Origin: JBBECF01 sp040881945
GTDB taxonomy: Bacteria > Pseudomonadota > Alphaproteobacteria > Dongiales > Dongiaceae
Direction: 5' to 3'
Length of the DNA stretch: 35,164 nt
Assembly (NCBI GenBank): GCA_040881945.1
Contig: JBBECF010000068.1
Location: 1-35,164 of the forward strand
The position numbers were made by a program, and so were the translations under genes. Shown piece after piece: positions 6,357 to 14,876 of this stretch; position 1 is the stretch's first letter, and every line of letters starts with the position of its first letter. The notes beneath the pieces were generated by a model that saw nothing but the letters and a program-made list of their open reading frames with translations, made no database searches and was not told the DNA's origin.

Positions 6357-8675
6357 TCAGCCTCCACCGTACCTCTCCTCGACCTCGCGGCGGAGGGCGG
6401 GGATGAGGCCGGGGTCGGCGGTAAGGTGCGGCGCCTCGGCATCGAGGATCGCGAGAATCAGGTGGCGGCGCAGCCGGTCGGCATCGACGAGCTCGCGCGC
6501 CCGCTTGCCGATGGCCGACATCAACACATCGACGCAGCGGTCGGCGGCGTTCAGGCGGCCCCACAGGTAGTCGTGCTCGCGCCAGGCCCGGTTGAAGAAG
6601 GCGCCGAAGCTCATCAGCGAGGTGCCGCGCAGCGTCACCCGCCCCGAGCGCAGTCCCCGCGCATCGGCCGGGCTGATGCGATCGACCAGCACCTCGTTGA
6701 TCTCGGCCAGGTCGGTCCACTGCAGGATCGGGTATGTGATGAGGTCGTAGAAGGCGAAGCCGACATAGGCCATGGCCACGGCGCGCCGCGCCACCGGCGG
6801 CAGGAAGGCCAGCCCCATCACCGAGACGATCTCGTCGAGGTTCTCGTCGATCCGGACCAGCCCCATCGCCGCTTCCAACGCCTCCAAATCCGCCGCGGCC
6901 GGCTCCATGCCATTGGCGGCGGCGGTGGCGATGCGGACCGCCGTGTCATCGTTCTCCGGGAGATGGCTCGCCGGGTCCCAGAGCCGCACGATCCGCTCGG
7001 TGACCTCGTAGAGCGCCGCCTTCAGATCGTCGATCGCGCCCGTATCCAGGTCCGGCTCGGTTTCGCCGACGGTGCGGTAGAGCTCGTTCAGGCGGCGGAT
7101 CACGAAGCGGGCGCGCCGCAGGCGGAAGTCGACATCGAAGGCGCGCAGCAACTGGATGATCCGAGGCGAAGTCCGCTCGCCGTCCGGCTCCATCCAGCGG
7201 TCGAGCAGACGGCCGACATCGGCGGCATGGACGGCGGCGTCGGCGCGCCCGGCGAGGGCGGCGACGAGATCGGACAGGCGCTCGACGAGTTGGCGCAGCT
7301 TCAGCTTCTGATAGCTGAGATAGGCGTAGCCGGCGCCGGTATGCGCCGCCTCGTTGGCGGCGGCGCGGTAGCGTCCGACCTCGGCGATCGTGGGCGGGTT
7401 GTTCGGGTCGTCCCTGACGATCCCGCCGACCAGCCGTTCCACTTCGGGGTCGGCGGCGGCCAGAATCTCGGCCATGCGCCGCGCCCGGCCGTTCCACTCC
7501 TCGATCGACGAGAGATCGTCGGCGATCGGTTCGTTGCGGGGGATCAGGGCCAGGGACGACAGGATCGTGCGGAAGAATCCGGGCGCGCCCTCGCCGCCCC
7601 GTTGGATGGCGTCCGGCGCGGGGTTCGGATCGACATAGACGATGCGGCGGACGACCTCGCGGGCGGCCGGTCGGTTGCCCAGCGCGTGGATCACCGGCGC
7701 GAACGGCTTGTTCATGACGACGCTGCCGTCGATGAAGAAGCCGGTGGGCTCCGGCCCGTCGCCGATCTTGAGCTTGTCGGTCAGGAAATCCGACCGTGCC
7801 GGCCAGTCGCGCCTGCGCGCCGCCAGGATCGCATCGATTTCGCCGATCGTGGCCGGCGGGAAGGCGCCGGGAAACGAGGCGGTCGCCCGCGAGGCGAAGA
7901 CCAGCGACGGCACGTGGCCGGTCCCGAACTCGCTTATCGTCTCGCCCGAGAGCGCCCGCCGGCAGGCGAAGGCGACGATGCGCCGGTGCTCGGTCTCCTC
8001 GACGACCGGCGGATCGTGCAGCGCGATCCGGTGGCGATGGCCGCGATAGTCGGTGACGGTCACGAACAGATCGAGGCGGTGCCCGGGCGGCAGCAGGCTC
8101 GCGCCCGGCTCGGCGTCGGACTCCATGGCGTCGCAGGCGTCGAGCATCCAGCCGACGAAGCGTTTGCCGGAGAACGGGGGCGTGAACCAGGGCGCCTTGA
8201 TGAAGTGGCGCAGCTTTGCGCGGGTCTCGGGATCGGCCGCCGGCCGGCCGAACCGCCCCATCACGAGATGATCGGTCAGCGCCGCCACCGGGGCCTTGGC
8301 CAGCCGACTGAGCAGGCGCGACGGCGCCGCGAGGCGAGTCACGTCGGCGTTCTGCAGCCACAGGTCGCGCAGCGGCTCGAGCGGCAGGTCGTGGGCGATC
8401 GCCCGGGCCAGCATGACGCCGTTGATGCCGCCGGCCGATGCGCCGGAGATAAGGTCGACCACGACACGAAGGTCGACGACCGGCGACAGCGTCTCGAAGA
8501 GATCGAGATAGACCGCCGTCGTATCGCGGACCCGGTCGGGCGGCGCTCGGCCGGCTTGGAATTGCTTCGAGGCGCGGACCAGGTTCAGGATCTCGCGCGT
8601 GACGCCGTGAATGTAGACGGCCAGCGAGACGCCGCCGTAGAGCACGAGCGCGAGCCGGACCTCGATTTGTTTCAT
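6357..8675 (-). CDS. Large patatin-like phospholipase-domain protein
   Basis: The 772-residue protein carries an N-terminal patatin domain: a Gly-rich oxyanion loop VLYGGVSLAVYIHG (residues 11-24), the nucleophile elbow GASAGG with Ser80, and the catalytic-dyad Asp316 in FFIDGSVVMNKPF. The remaining about 440 residues are helical and match the extended form annotated as patatin-like protein with a DUF3376-type region. No signal peptide is present, so it is probably cytoplasmic or peripheral to the membrane, acting on lipid acyl esters. It is transcribed in the same direction as the MAPEG gene but separated from it by 121 bases. The ATG at 8675 is preceded by a weak GAGG. The gene is intact and GC-rich like its neighbours. 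Confidence 0.9.
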   Translation of the reverse strand: MKQIEVRLALVLYGGVSLAVYIHGVTREILNLVRASKQFQAGRAPPDRVRDTTAVYLDLFETLSPVVDLRVVVDLISGASAGGINGVMLARAIAHDLPLEPLRDLWLQNADVTRLAAPSRLLSRLAKAPVAALTDHLVMGRFGRPAADPETRAKLRHFIKAPWFTPPFSGKRFVGWMLDACDAMESDAEPGASLLPPGHRLDLFVTVTDYRGHRHRIALHDPPVVEETEHRRIVAFACRRALSGETISEFGTGHVPSLVFASRATASFPGAFPPATIGEIDAILAARRRDWPARSDFLTDKLKIGDGPEPTGFFIDGSVVMNKPFAPVIHALGNRPAAREVVRRIVYVDPNPAPDAIQRGGEGAPGFFRTILSSLALIPRNEPIADDLSSIEEWNGRARRMAEILAAADPEVERLVGGIVRDDPNNPPTIAEVGRYRAAANEAAHTGAGYAYLSYQKLKLRQLVERLSDLVAALAGRADAAVHAADVGRLLDRWMEPDGERTSPRIIQLLRAFDVDFRLRRARFVIRRLNELYRTVGETEPDLDTGAIDDLKAALYEVTERIVRLWDPASHLPENDDTAVRIATAAANGMEPAAADLEALEAAMGLVRIDENLDEIVSVMGLAFLPPVARRAVAMAYVGFAFYDLITYPILQWTDLAEINEVLVDRISPADARGLRSGRVTLRGTSLMSFGAFFNRAWREHDYLWGRLNAADRCVDVLMSAIGKRARELVDADRLRRHLILAILDAEAPHLTADPGLIPALRREVEERYGGG

Positions 8676-8739
8676 GCCGAAGGCCTCGTGGCGGGCGCGC
8701 TGCCCGACGTCGTCTAGGATGCGATGCCGAAGCCCTCGC

Positions 8740-8778
8740 CGGTTCGTTGACCAGCAGCGGCACGACGGCGGAGCTGTC
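8740..8778 (-). pseudogene. Remnant of a VapC-type PIN-domain toxin
   Basis: Thirteen codons read DSSAVVPLLVNEP, the first strand and Asp-containing motif of PIN-domain toxins (normally xxYLDSSALVKLxxxE). The codon before Asp is a TGA stop, so the usual Tyr-Leu start is lost, and homology ends within a few codons after the Pro. It lies directly downstream of the broken antitoxin on the same strand, in the position expected for the toxin of such a pair. Nothing functional can be made from it. Confidence 0.6.
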
Positions 8779-8786
8779 TCAGAACC

Positions 8787-9060
8787 TCACCGGTTCTTGG
8801 CCCGCTCGTCGAGCAGCGCCGTGAGGACGCTCCGGCGCGATCGCGGCGGCTTCTTCGCAAGGAGCTTAAGCGGCAGCGCCTGGGTCGGGCGGCGGACGAG
8901 GCCCGCCATCTCGAGCCGCGCGATCCGTTCATCGGCCTCGTGCAGTCCGCCGGCGCGCTCAATGCGGGCGATCGAACACGAGCACGGTTTCGCCCGCCTG
9001 CACCTTCCTCAGATAGGCGCTCAGGCGGTTCTTCAGTTCGGATATGGTGGCCCTGTACAT
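8787..9060 (-). pseudogene. Frameshifted Phd/YefM-type antitoxin
   Basis: From ATG 9060 the frame reads MYRATISELKNRLSAYLRKV and then QAGETVLVFDR, the classic Phd/YefM DNA-binding N-terminus, before a TGA at 8959-8961 after 33 residues. Shifting frame at this point restores IARIERAGGLHEADERIARL and then a basic tail ending at 8787. In intact homologues the text is VLVFDRxxPIARIE, so a short deletion with a net frameshift explains the break. The upstream TTGACT and ATGGCCAT sequences look like the original autoregulated promoter and operator. Downstream lies a toxin fragment, so the whole module is dead. Confidence 0.72.
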
Positions 9061-9329
9061 ATGGCCATGTTAGCCAAGTCAACAAGGCCGATCAAGCGCG
9101 ACCCCCAGCGGGCACCGCAATGTTCTCGATAAGATAGACGTAATGCACGGATGCGGCCTCGGCTGTCAGGTCGCTTCGTGGCCTGCCACCCGAAGCCGAA
9201 GGCGTAGGCTGGCGGAGGGGGTGGGAGCGGAAAACCAACATTCTTCGATCAGCTTTTCGGCGCGATGAATGTCGAAAGAGCAGGAACGTCGCGATCGGAG
9301 CGACTGGCAGCGTCCCGGCGACAATGACC
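9061..9329. other. Gene-free region holding a dispersed repeat
   Basis: No gene is visible between the relic antitoxin and the chaperone gene. At about 9190-9222 the sequence CGAAGCCGAAGGCG followed by TAGGCTGGCGGAGGGGG strongly resembles the hairpin element and tRNA 3' edge at 17281-17311, so it is another copy of the same dispersed repeat family. Confidence 0.5.
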
Positions 9330-10178
9330 TTAGTCGTACGCTATGGCAGCGAGGTTGGCGCAGTAGCGTGTAAACACCTCGTCGCTCCATTCCGGCCGCG
9401 CCCGAACATGATCGAATGACAGCCCATGGGCCTCCAGCCGAACCGCGATCTCCGCCAGATCCTCAGCGCTCGGTTCGCCGATGCCGCGAGTGCTCCCGAC
9501 TGGGTAAGAGGCCACCACGTCGTCAGCCGAGTGGCGAGCGTCCTGGGCAATCTCTGCCTCGATGGCATTTCGTAGAACGTTGATCAGGTGCAAATAGGGG
9601 GTCGCCAGGCTTCTGTCCCGGCAGGCCCGTGCGAGCGCCGCCTGCATCGGCGGCAGCCAACGGTGCGGGAAGGCGGCAAGGAACCGGCGCGCTTCGGCAG
9701 CATGCGCAAGGGCGTCCATCGCGGCGGCGGCTCGCATCCGCTCGGCCGCGCGACCGAACAACTCAGAGACGAACTCCAGTTGCGCCGTGACGTGGCCGGG
9801 GAGGTCGCGGAAGTCGTCCCTGCGCGCCAAGCCGTGCCGCGCATACAGTTGCTGCATTGCGAACTCGCTGCCGCCGAGAACTGCATCATCCAGATAGACG
9901 ACTGCGTTGAGATGAACGGGCACCGGCGGCGTCAGAAAGAGCCCGGCGTATAGCTGCAGCAAAGCCAATCCGTCGGGCATCCCGTTGAGCGATGCGCGGA
10001 GCGCCGCGATCTCGTCATCGATCCGGTAACCAAGCTCGCGCCCGAGCTCGGCTAGATCGTCGGCGAGATAGCGGGTGAACGCATTGTACGCGCCGTCCGG
10101 ATCGGGCACGGCCAAGGCCCGTGCGATGCAGAGGAAGAACTCGCCTCGTGCGGTGTAGCGTGGTCCCGCCGGATTCAT
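9330..10178 (-). CDS. TorD/NarJ-family molybdoenzyme maturation chaperone (ArxD-like)
   Basis: The 282-residue protein is largely helical, with the pattern of TorD-family chaperones (ARGEFFLCIARALAVPD at the start, then YAGLFLTPPVPVHL, LEFVSELFGRA and FPHRWLPPMQAAL). Such proteins bind the twin-arginine leader of a molybdenum enzyme and keep it in the cytoplasm until the cofactor is inserted. As last gene of the operon it would serve the catalytic subunit at 12347-14824. The ATG at 10178 follows CGGAGAACCGAG. A longer in-frame reading to 10739 runs into the membrane subunit gene in the wrong frame and was rejected. A 167-base gap separates it from the NrfD-like gene, the widest in the operon. 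Confidence 0.85.
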   Translation of the reverse strand: MNPAGPRYTARGEFFLCIARALAVPDPDGAYNAFTRYLADDLAELGRELGYRIDDEIAALRASLNGMPDGLALLQLYAGLFLTPPVPVHLNAVVYLDDAVLGGSEFAMQQLYARHGLARRDDFRDLPGHVTAQLEFVSELFGRAAERMRAAAAMDALAHAAEARRFLAAFPHRWLPPMQAALARACRDRSLATPYLHLINVLRNAIEAEIAQDARHSADDVVASYPVGSTRGIGEPSAEDLAEIAVRLEAHGLSFDHVRARPEWSDEVFTRYCANLAAIAYD

Positions 10179-10345
10179 CTCGGTTCTCCGCGAAGATAGC
10201 CGAGGGCCGGCGTCGCGGCCGCCCGCACGCCCGCTGCGGCATGAGAAGGGAGGTTCCAATCCCCGCCCGAGCGACGGGCAGCCCCCCCCGCACCCTCGTT
10301 CAAGCGCCCGGTCGGGGAGAACGGGCTGGCCGGAGGGCCAAGCGC

Positions 10346-11542
10346 TCATTCCGCCGCTTGAAGCGCGCCATGCCCCTTGGCCGGGGTGTCCGCGAGCCTG
10401 AGCAGCCATTCGCCGGCGCCGTAGAGGAAAGACGTGATTGCGACCCCTAACACCACCAACATCCACTCGGTGAAGCTCGGCGTGTACTGGGCAAAGCCGG
10501 ATTGGGCAATCCCCCGGAACAGGGGCACGAGCTGGCCACCGATGACGTATTCGTAGCGGCCGATGAAGAGGGCGAGGATCACCAGCGCCGCCGGCAGCAA
10601 AAGCATCCCGCGGCGCCCTCTCAGCTTCGGCGACAGCAGGATGAAGAACGGCAGGACCAGGCCGACCCAGATCTCGAGATGGAACCATGGCGAGGACAGG
10701 AGCAGGTAGAAGGTCTCGAGTCCTTCGAGGTTGCTCCACAGCCCATTCATGATCCGGGCGCCCATGAAGACGATGGTTACACCCAGCACCGCCGCGAACA
10801 GCCCGGGCATGATGTTGGTCATCAGAGAGCGAAGGTTCTCCGGCATCTGCTGGCGGCTAACGCCGTTGGACAGGTAGGTGAAAAGGACGGCAAAGGCGAC
10901 CCCGCTCAAGGCTGCGGTGACCAGAAAATAGACGGCGGTCAGCCCATCGTACCAGAAGGGCCGCATCGCCATCATGCCGAACAGCGCCCCCAGGTTCCCG
11001 TGGGCGAGCACGACCGTGACGAACGAGGCGACGCCGAGGCCGCGGCTCACGGGGCTGTCCCAGTCGCCCAGGTGAACGGTGAGAAACTTGAGGAGCAACA
11101 GGACGAGATAGAGCGAATAGAACAGGCCCATCCAAAACATCGGCGATCGCGCCTGGAGCCCCGTTGGGAACGCCCAAATCATGCGGAACGGATGGCCGAT
11201 CTCGAAGGCCAATACGCTGAAACCGGCGATCAGCGTGACGACAGCGAGCCAGATGCACCGCTTGGTGATCGGATAGAACGGCTTGAAGCCGAAGACCATG
11301 GCGAGCGAGGCGACGAAGGTGAGCCCCGTCGAGGTCAGCACGAAGAACACGTAAGTGGCGATCGGCAGCCCCCACGGAATGTCGTTCGAGGTGCCGAAGA
11401 CGGAATGCCCTTCCGTCACCAGATTGAACAACACCACCGCAGAGCTGACGACGATGCCCGCGGCGCCGAGGCCGACCATGGCGAGCGAGATGCCGCCGAC
11501 CGGCCTCAAGGCGAAAAATTCAGCTCGTGGATAGTCGCTCAT
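10346..11542 (-). CDS. NrfD/PsrC-family membrane subunit (ArxC-like)
   Basis: The 398-residue protein has about nine to ten hydrophobic segments and matches the NrfD/PsrC family, the integral membrane subunit that anchors periplasmic 4Fe-4S subunits and exchanges electrons with the quinone pool. Typical features are FFVLTSTGLTF, FEIGHPFRMIWAF and SPMFWMGLFYSLYLVLLLLK. No haem-binding histidine set is evident, as expected for the family. It follows the 4Fe-4S subunit by 15 bases, and GGGAGACG precedes the start at 11542. In an arsenite-oxidising enzyme it would pass electrons to quinone; in a reductase it would draw them from quinol. The direction cannot be read from sequence. Confidence 0.9.
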   Translation of the reverse strand: MSDYPRAEFFALRPVGGISLAMVGLGAAGIVVSSAVVLFNLVTEGHSVFGTSNDIPWGLPIATYVFFVLTSTGLTFVASLAMVFGFKPFYPITKRCIWLAVVTLIAGFSVLAFEIGHPFRMIWAFPTGLQARSPMFWMGLFYSLYLVLLLLKFLTVHLGDWDSPVSRGLGVASFVTVVLAHGNLGALFGMMAMRPFWYDGLTAVYFLVTAALSGVAFAVLFTYLSNGVSRQQMPENLRSLMTNIMPGLFAAVLGVTIVFMGARIMNGLWSNLEGLETFYLLLSSPWFHLEIWVGLVLPFFILLSPKLRGRRGMLLLPAALVILALFIGRYEYVIGGQLVPLFRGIAQSGFAQYTPSFTEWMLVVLGVAITSFLYGAGEWLLRLADTPAKGHGALQAAE

Positions 11543-11557
11543 TTTCGTCTCCCGTTC

Positions 11558-12322
11558 CTAGACGGCCTGCTGGCGCTCTTTCCGCGTACCGGGAATGCCG
11601 CTTGCCTTGCCCGCGAGGTAGTAGACCTGCGGGCGGTTGCCCAGCTGGTCGAGCAGACGCATGCCGTGCTTGTCGGCGATCAGCTTGCTGACCTGGCTCG
11701 CGGGGTTGTCGAGGTCGCCGAAGTAGCGGGCGGTCGGCGGGCAGGCCACGACGCACGCCGGCGTGAAGTCCCGGGTCTCCGGGTCACTGGGGTCGAGATC
11801 CACGGTACCCTTGGGCGCCTGGCTGATCCGGTGGTAACAGAACGTGCACTTGGAGACCACGTTCTTGGGCGCGGCCCCCACCCCGCGATTCGGGTTCCAC
11901 TGGGCCTCGGGCATCTGGTAGGGCGGCGCCCAGACCTTGTCGTCGTCGCCGCTCGCGAAGACCTTGCGGGTGTCGGGCTGGGTGAGCTGAACCTGCTCGA
12001 CATAGAAACGCACCCCATAGGGGCAAGCGATCATGCAGTACCTGCAGCCGATGCACCTGTCCCAGTCAATCAGTACCACCCCATCCTCGGTCTTGTAGGT
12101 CGCCTCGACCGGGCAGACCGCCACGCATGACGGATTCTCGCACTGCATGCATGGTCGCGGCAGCCAGTGAAGCGACCCGCTAGGGTACTCGCCCTCGACA
12201 TAGAAGACCACGTCCTGCCAGTTTTCGCCCGGAAGCAGGCTGTTCTCCATGGCGCAGGCGGTAGAACAGGCCTGGCAGCCCGTGCACTTCTCGAGATCGA
12301 TGACCATTCCCCATCTTGTCAT
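11558..12322 (-). CDS. Four-cluster 4Fe-4S electron-transfer subunit (ArxB-like)
   Basis: The 254-residue protein contains four cysteine groups in the DmsB/PsrB pattern: CTGCQACSTAC near residue 13, CMQCENPSCVAVCP near 58, CIGCRYCMIACP near 90, and CTFCYHR with CVVACP further on. They would bind four [4Fe-4S] clusters forming the wire between the catalytic subunit and the membrane subunit. It lacks its own Tat leader, as is usual for partners exported together with the catalytic subunit. AAAGGAG lies upstream of the ATG at 12322, and the gene starts 24 bases after the catalytic subunit ends, so the genes are co-transcribed. DmsB, PsrB, ArrB and ArxB share this layout, so the name depends on the catalytic subunit. 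Confidence 0.92.
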   Translation of the reverse strand: MTRWGMVIDLEKCTGCQACSTACAMENSLLPGENWQDVVFYVEGEYPSGSLHWLPRPCMQCENPSCVAVCPVEATYKTEDGVVLIDWDRCIGCRYCMIACPYGVRFYVEQVQLTQPDTRKVFASGDDDKVWAPPYQMPEAQWNPNRGVGAAPKNVVSKCTFCYHRISQAPKGTVDLDPSDPETRDFTPACVVACPPTARYFGDLDNPASQVSKLIADKHGMRLLDQLGNRPQVYYLAGKASGIPGTRKERQQAV

Positions 12323-12346
12323 GACGCGTACTCCTTTCCCGGCGGC

Positions 12347-14824
12347 TCAGGCCCGCTCGACCTTGACCTTGACCGTGTTGAAGGCGGCAAGGCCGGCGAT
12401 CGGGTCCGAGACGTTCGGGATGATCTCGTTGGCGTTGCCCGACATCCTCCCCTTCGCCCAGCGGCCGTGGGCCCAGTGCCCGAAGCCGAAAGGCAACACC
12501 ACGATCTCGGGGTGGGAGGTGGAAATGTATCGGGCGAGCGCCTCGATGCTTCCCCGGTCCGAGGTAATTTTCACCTTGTCGCCATCCTTGATCCCGCGTT
12601 TCCTCGCCGTGGCTGGATGGATCTCGAGGTAGGTGCGATTGCGGCCCCCGGCCACCGCCTGATACAGCGCCACCGCCTGCGGCAGGTTCGCGCTGCGGCC
12701 CTCGGCGTGCATGACGGTCTTGGGGGTCACGAAGTGGAGGTCGCCGCCGCCGGTGTATTTCGGCTCGATCCACTGGGGGAAGCCGACCCGGTCGGCAGCA
12801 ACGCCGAGCTTCTCGGAAATGAACTCGGCTTTGGCCTCGAGATAGGACGATTTAAGCTCGAACTTGCCGGAGGGGGTCTTGAAGCAGTTCTTCTGGACGT
12901 CCTCGGCGGCCATCGGCTTGTTGTAGCCCATGCCATCCCATTCGAAGAACTCGCCCCCCACCTGGCGCCACAGGTAAGGCTTCTTGTACCACACCCCCTT
13001 CTCGGCCCAGCTCTCGAAGCCGTTGACGCCGTTGTCGCCGGGATTCGTCTCGAAGCCTTTGGCGAGGTGGCGGATCACGTTCTCGACGCCCTCCAGTTTC
13101 TCGTAGTACTCGCCCATCGGCCCTTTGATGCGCTTGCCGATCTCGATCAGGGTGTCGCCGAAGGCCTTGGTGTCATGGATCGGCTCGACCGCGGGCACGC
13201 GAAGGTTGGTCAGCGGCCAGCCCTGGAACGGATAGGTGGGCGCGTCCTGCCAGCGCTCGAGATAGGTGTGATCGGGCACCACGATGTCGGCGAACATCGC
13301 CGTCTCGCCCGGGAACGGCGAGGTGTCGATGACGAACAGCGTCTTCAGCGCCTCCTCCCACGCCTTGACGTCGAGGGCGCTGAAGATCGGGTTGGTCATG
13401 TAGAACATGATGGTGTCCAGCTTGTAGGGATCGCCCTTGAGCTGGTGCAGCGGCATCTCCTGGATCATCGCCTTGGCCATCGGCCAGTCCTTGGAGCCCA
13501 CTTTGTCGAAGCGGGGCATCTTCTTCTCCGCCTCTGCCTTCGCAATATCGTCCAGGTAGGCGTCGACCTCGACCGGTAAGGACCCGTAGGGCGCGCTCAT
13601 CTGGTTCATCAGGCCGCCCTCGGCGTACATCGAGCCGACCAGCGCGTTCAGGCTGTGGATGGCCATCCCGTTGTAGACACCGTTGGTGTGGGTCGTGGGA
13701 CCGCGCTCGAAGATCGCCATCGCCGGCCGGGTGGTCCCGAACTCGCGGGCGACCTTGACGATGTCCTGCACCGGGACGGTGGTGATTGTCGACGCCCACT
13801 CCGGCGTGCGGTCCTTGACCTCCGCGTTCCACCACTCGATGAGACCCAAGGTCCAACGCTCGGTGAAGCTGGCGGGATAAATTGTCTCCCCGGTCTTGAA
13901 GCGGTTGACGCCATCAATGAAATCGCCGACGAACTTCTTTTCCCACAGCCCCTCGGTCAGGATGACGTGGGCGATCGCCAGCGCGAGCGCGCCGTCGGTG
14001 CCCGGCCGGACGATGAGATTGCGGTCGGCGGCGGCGCCGGTCGTCGTGAGCCGGACGTCGACGACGGTGACCATGGTCTTCGGGCTCTTGGTCCGGATGT
14101 GGCCCCATACCTGCAGGTTGTAGTTGAGGGGGCGGAAAGCCTCGAGGAAGCTCGCCCCGAAATTCAGCATGTAGTTGGTGTTGCCGTAGTCGTAGGCGTT
14201 GTAGTCCTCGTTGCCGTCGAGAGCCTTCTTCGCCTTCTTGCTGCCGTCGGAACAGATCGACGAGTGGCCGAGACCGACGTTGGGCGAGCCATAAAGGGCG
14301 CCGAAGGGACGCATAAGCCCGGCATCCGAGGCGCCCCAGCCGCGACCGTAGACCAGCGCGAAACGATGGGGCTCGCCCTTCTCGCGGAGCGCATTGAGCC
14401 GTCCGGCGATCGTATCGAGGGCCTCGTCCCAGGTGATCGGCACGAACTTCGGATCCTCGTTACGCCCCTTGTTTGGGTTGGTGCGTTTCATTGGCCCAGG
14501 GAAGCGGTCCGGGTCGTAGAGGATATAGGCGCCCATATAGCCTTTCGGACACAGTTTGCCGTTCGAGATCGGGTGATCGAGGTCGCCGTACATTGCATGG
14601 ACCTTGCCGTCGGTCACGTAGACGTCGATGCCGCAGCGCGCCGGGCACTGGTGACAGGTATTCTTGGTGATCTTCGTCTCCGGCTTCGCCACCTGCGCCA
14701 GCGCCTCGCTCGGCGTCGGCCGCACAGTCTCGCTGACCACGGTTCCGACCGCCGCCGCGGCGCCGGTCACGGCCGTCGCCTGTAGGAACCTGCGCCGGCT
14801 GGTCATGAGATCAATCTTCCCCAT
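12347..14824 (-). CDS. Molybdopterin oxidoreductase catalytic subunit, Arx/Arr-like
   Basis: The 825-residue protein belongs to the DMSO reductase family. A twin-arginine leader (SRRRFLQATAVTG, residues 9-21) directs folded export to the periplasm. Cys57, Cys60, Cys64 and Cys92 (C-x2-C-x3-C-x27-C) bind one [4Fe-4S] cluster. Cys191 in GHSSICSDGSKKAK is the expected molybdenum ligand. YGRGWG at 159-164 matches, as I remember it, the XGRGWG signature reported for ArxA arsenite oxidases, and the operon order also fits arxB'ABCD. AGGAGG precedes the ATG at 14824. Polysulfide or thiosulfate reductase-like alternatives remain possible, because no arsenic resistance or arx regulatory genes are in the window. 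Membership of the molybdoenzyme family is secure; the arsenic substrate is an inference. Confidence 0.9.
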   Translation of the reverse strand: MGKIDLMTSRRRFLQATAVTGAAAAVGTVVSETVRPTPSEALAQVAKPETKITKNTCHQCPARCGIDVYVTDGKVHAMYGDLDHPISNGKLCPKGYMGAYILYDPDRFPGPMKRTNPNKGRNEDPKFVPITWDEALDTIAGRLNALREKGEPHRFALVYGRGWGASDAGLMRPFGALYGSPNVGLGHSSICSDGSKKAKKALDGNEDYNAYDYGNTNYMLNFGASFLEAFRPLNYNLQVWGHIRTKSPKTMVTVVDVRLTTTGAAADRNLIVRPGTDGALALAIAHVILTEGLWEKKFVGDFIDGVNRFKTGETIYPASFTERWTLGLIEWWNAEVKDRTPEWASTITTVPVQDIVKVAREFGTTRPAMAIFERGPTTHTNGVYNGMAIHSLNALVGSMYAEGGLMNQMSAPYGSLPVEVDAYLDDIAKAEAEKKMPRFDKVGSKDWPMAKAMIQEMPLHQLKGDPYKLDTIMFYMTNPIFSALDVKAWEEALKTLFVIDTSPFPGETAMFADIVVPDHTYLERWQDAPTYPFQGWPLTNLRVPAVEPIHDTKAFGDTLIEIGKRIKGPMGEYYEKLEGVENVIRHLAKGFETNPGDNGVNGFESWAEKGVWYKKPYLWRQVGGEFFEWDGMGYNKPMAAEDVQKNCFKTPSGKFELKSSYLEAKAEFISEKLGVAADRVGFPQWIEPKYTGGGDLHFVTPKTVMHAEGRSANLPQAVALYQAVAGGRNRTYLEIHPATARKRGIKDGDKVKITSDRGSIEALARYISTSHPEIVVLPFGFGHWAHGRWAKGRMSGNANEIIPNVSDPIAGLAAFNTVKVKVERA

Positions 14825-14876
14825 CTTCCACCTCCTTGCGCCCGGGCTCGATCGAGACCTCGGGCGCCTTTTGCCT

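Noticed and set aside
6258..8717. 819-residue open frame on the plus strand opposite the patatin-like gene
   Set aside because: It is Arg/Gly/Asp-rich with no domain or ribosome binding site and lies fully antisense to a gene with clear catalytic motifs; long shadow frames are expected at this GC content.
9330..10739. 469-residue extended version of the TorD-like chaperone
   Set aside because: The extra N-terminus runs antiparallel in frame into the NrfD gene, while the ATG at 10178 has a ribosome binding site and family-typical length follows.
10502..13579. Long plus-strand frames (542 and 470 residues) opposite the molybdoenzyme operon
   Set aside because: Low-complexity His/Arg/Asp-rich translations that mirror the codon structure of the genuine minus-strand genes.
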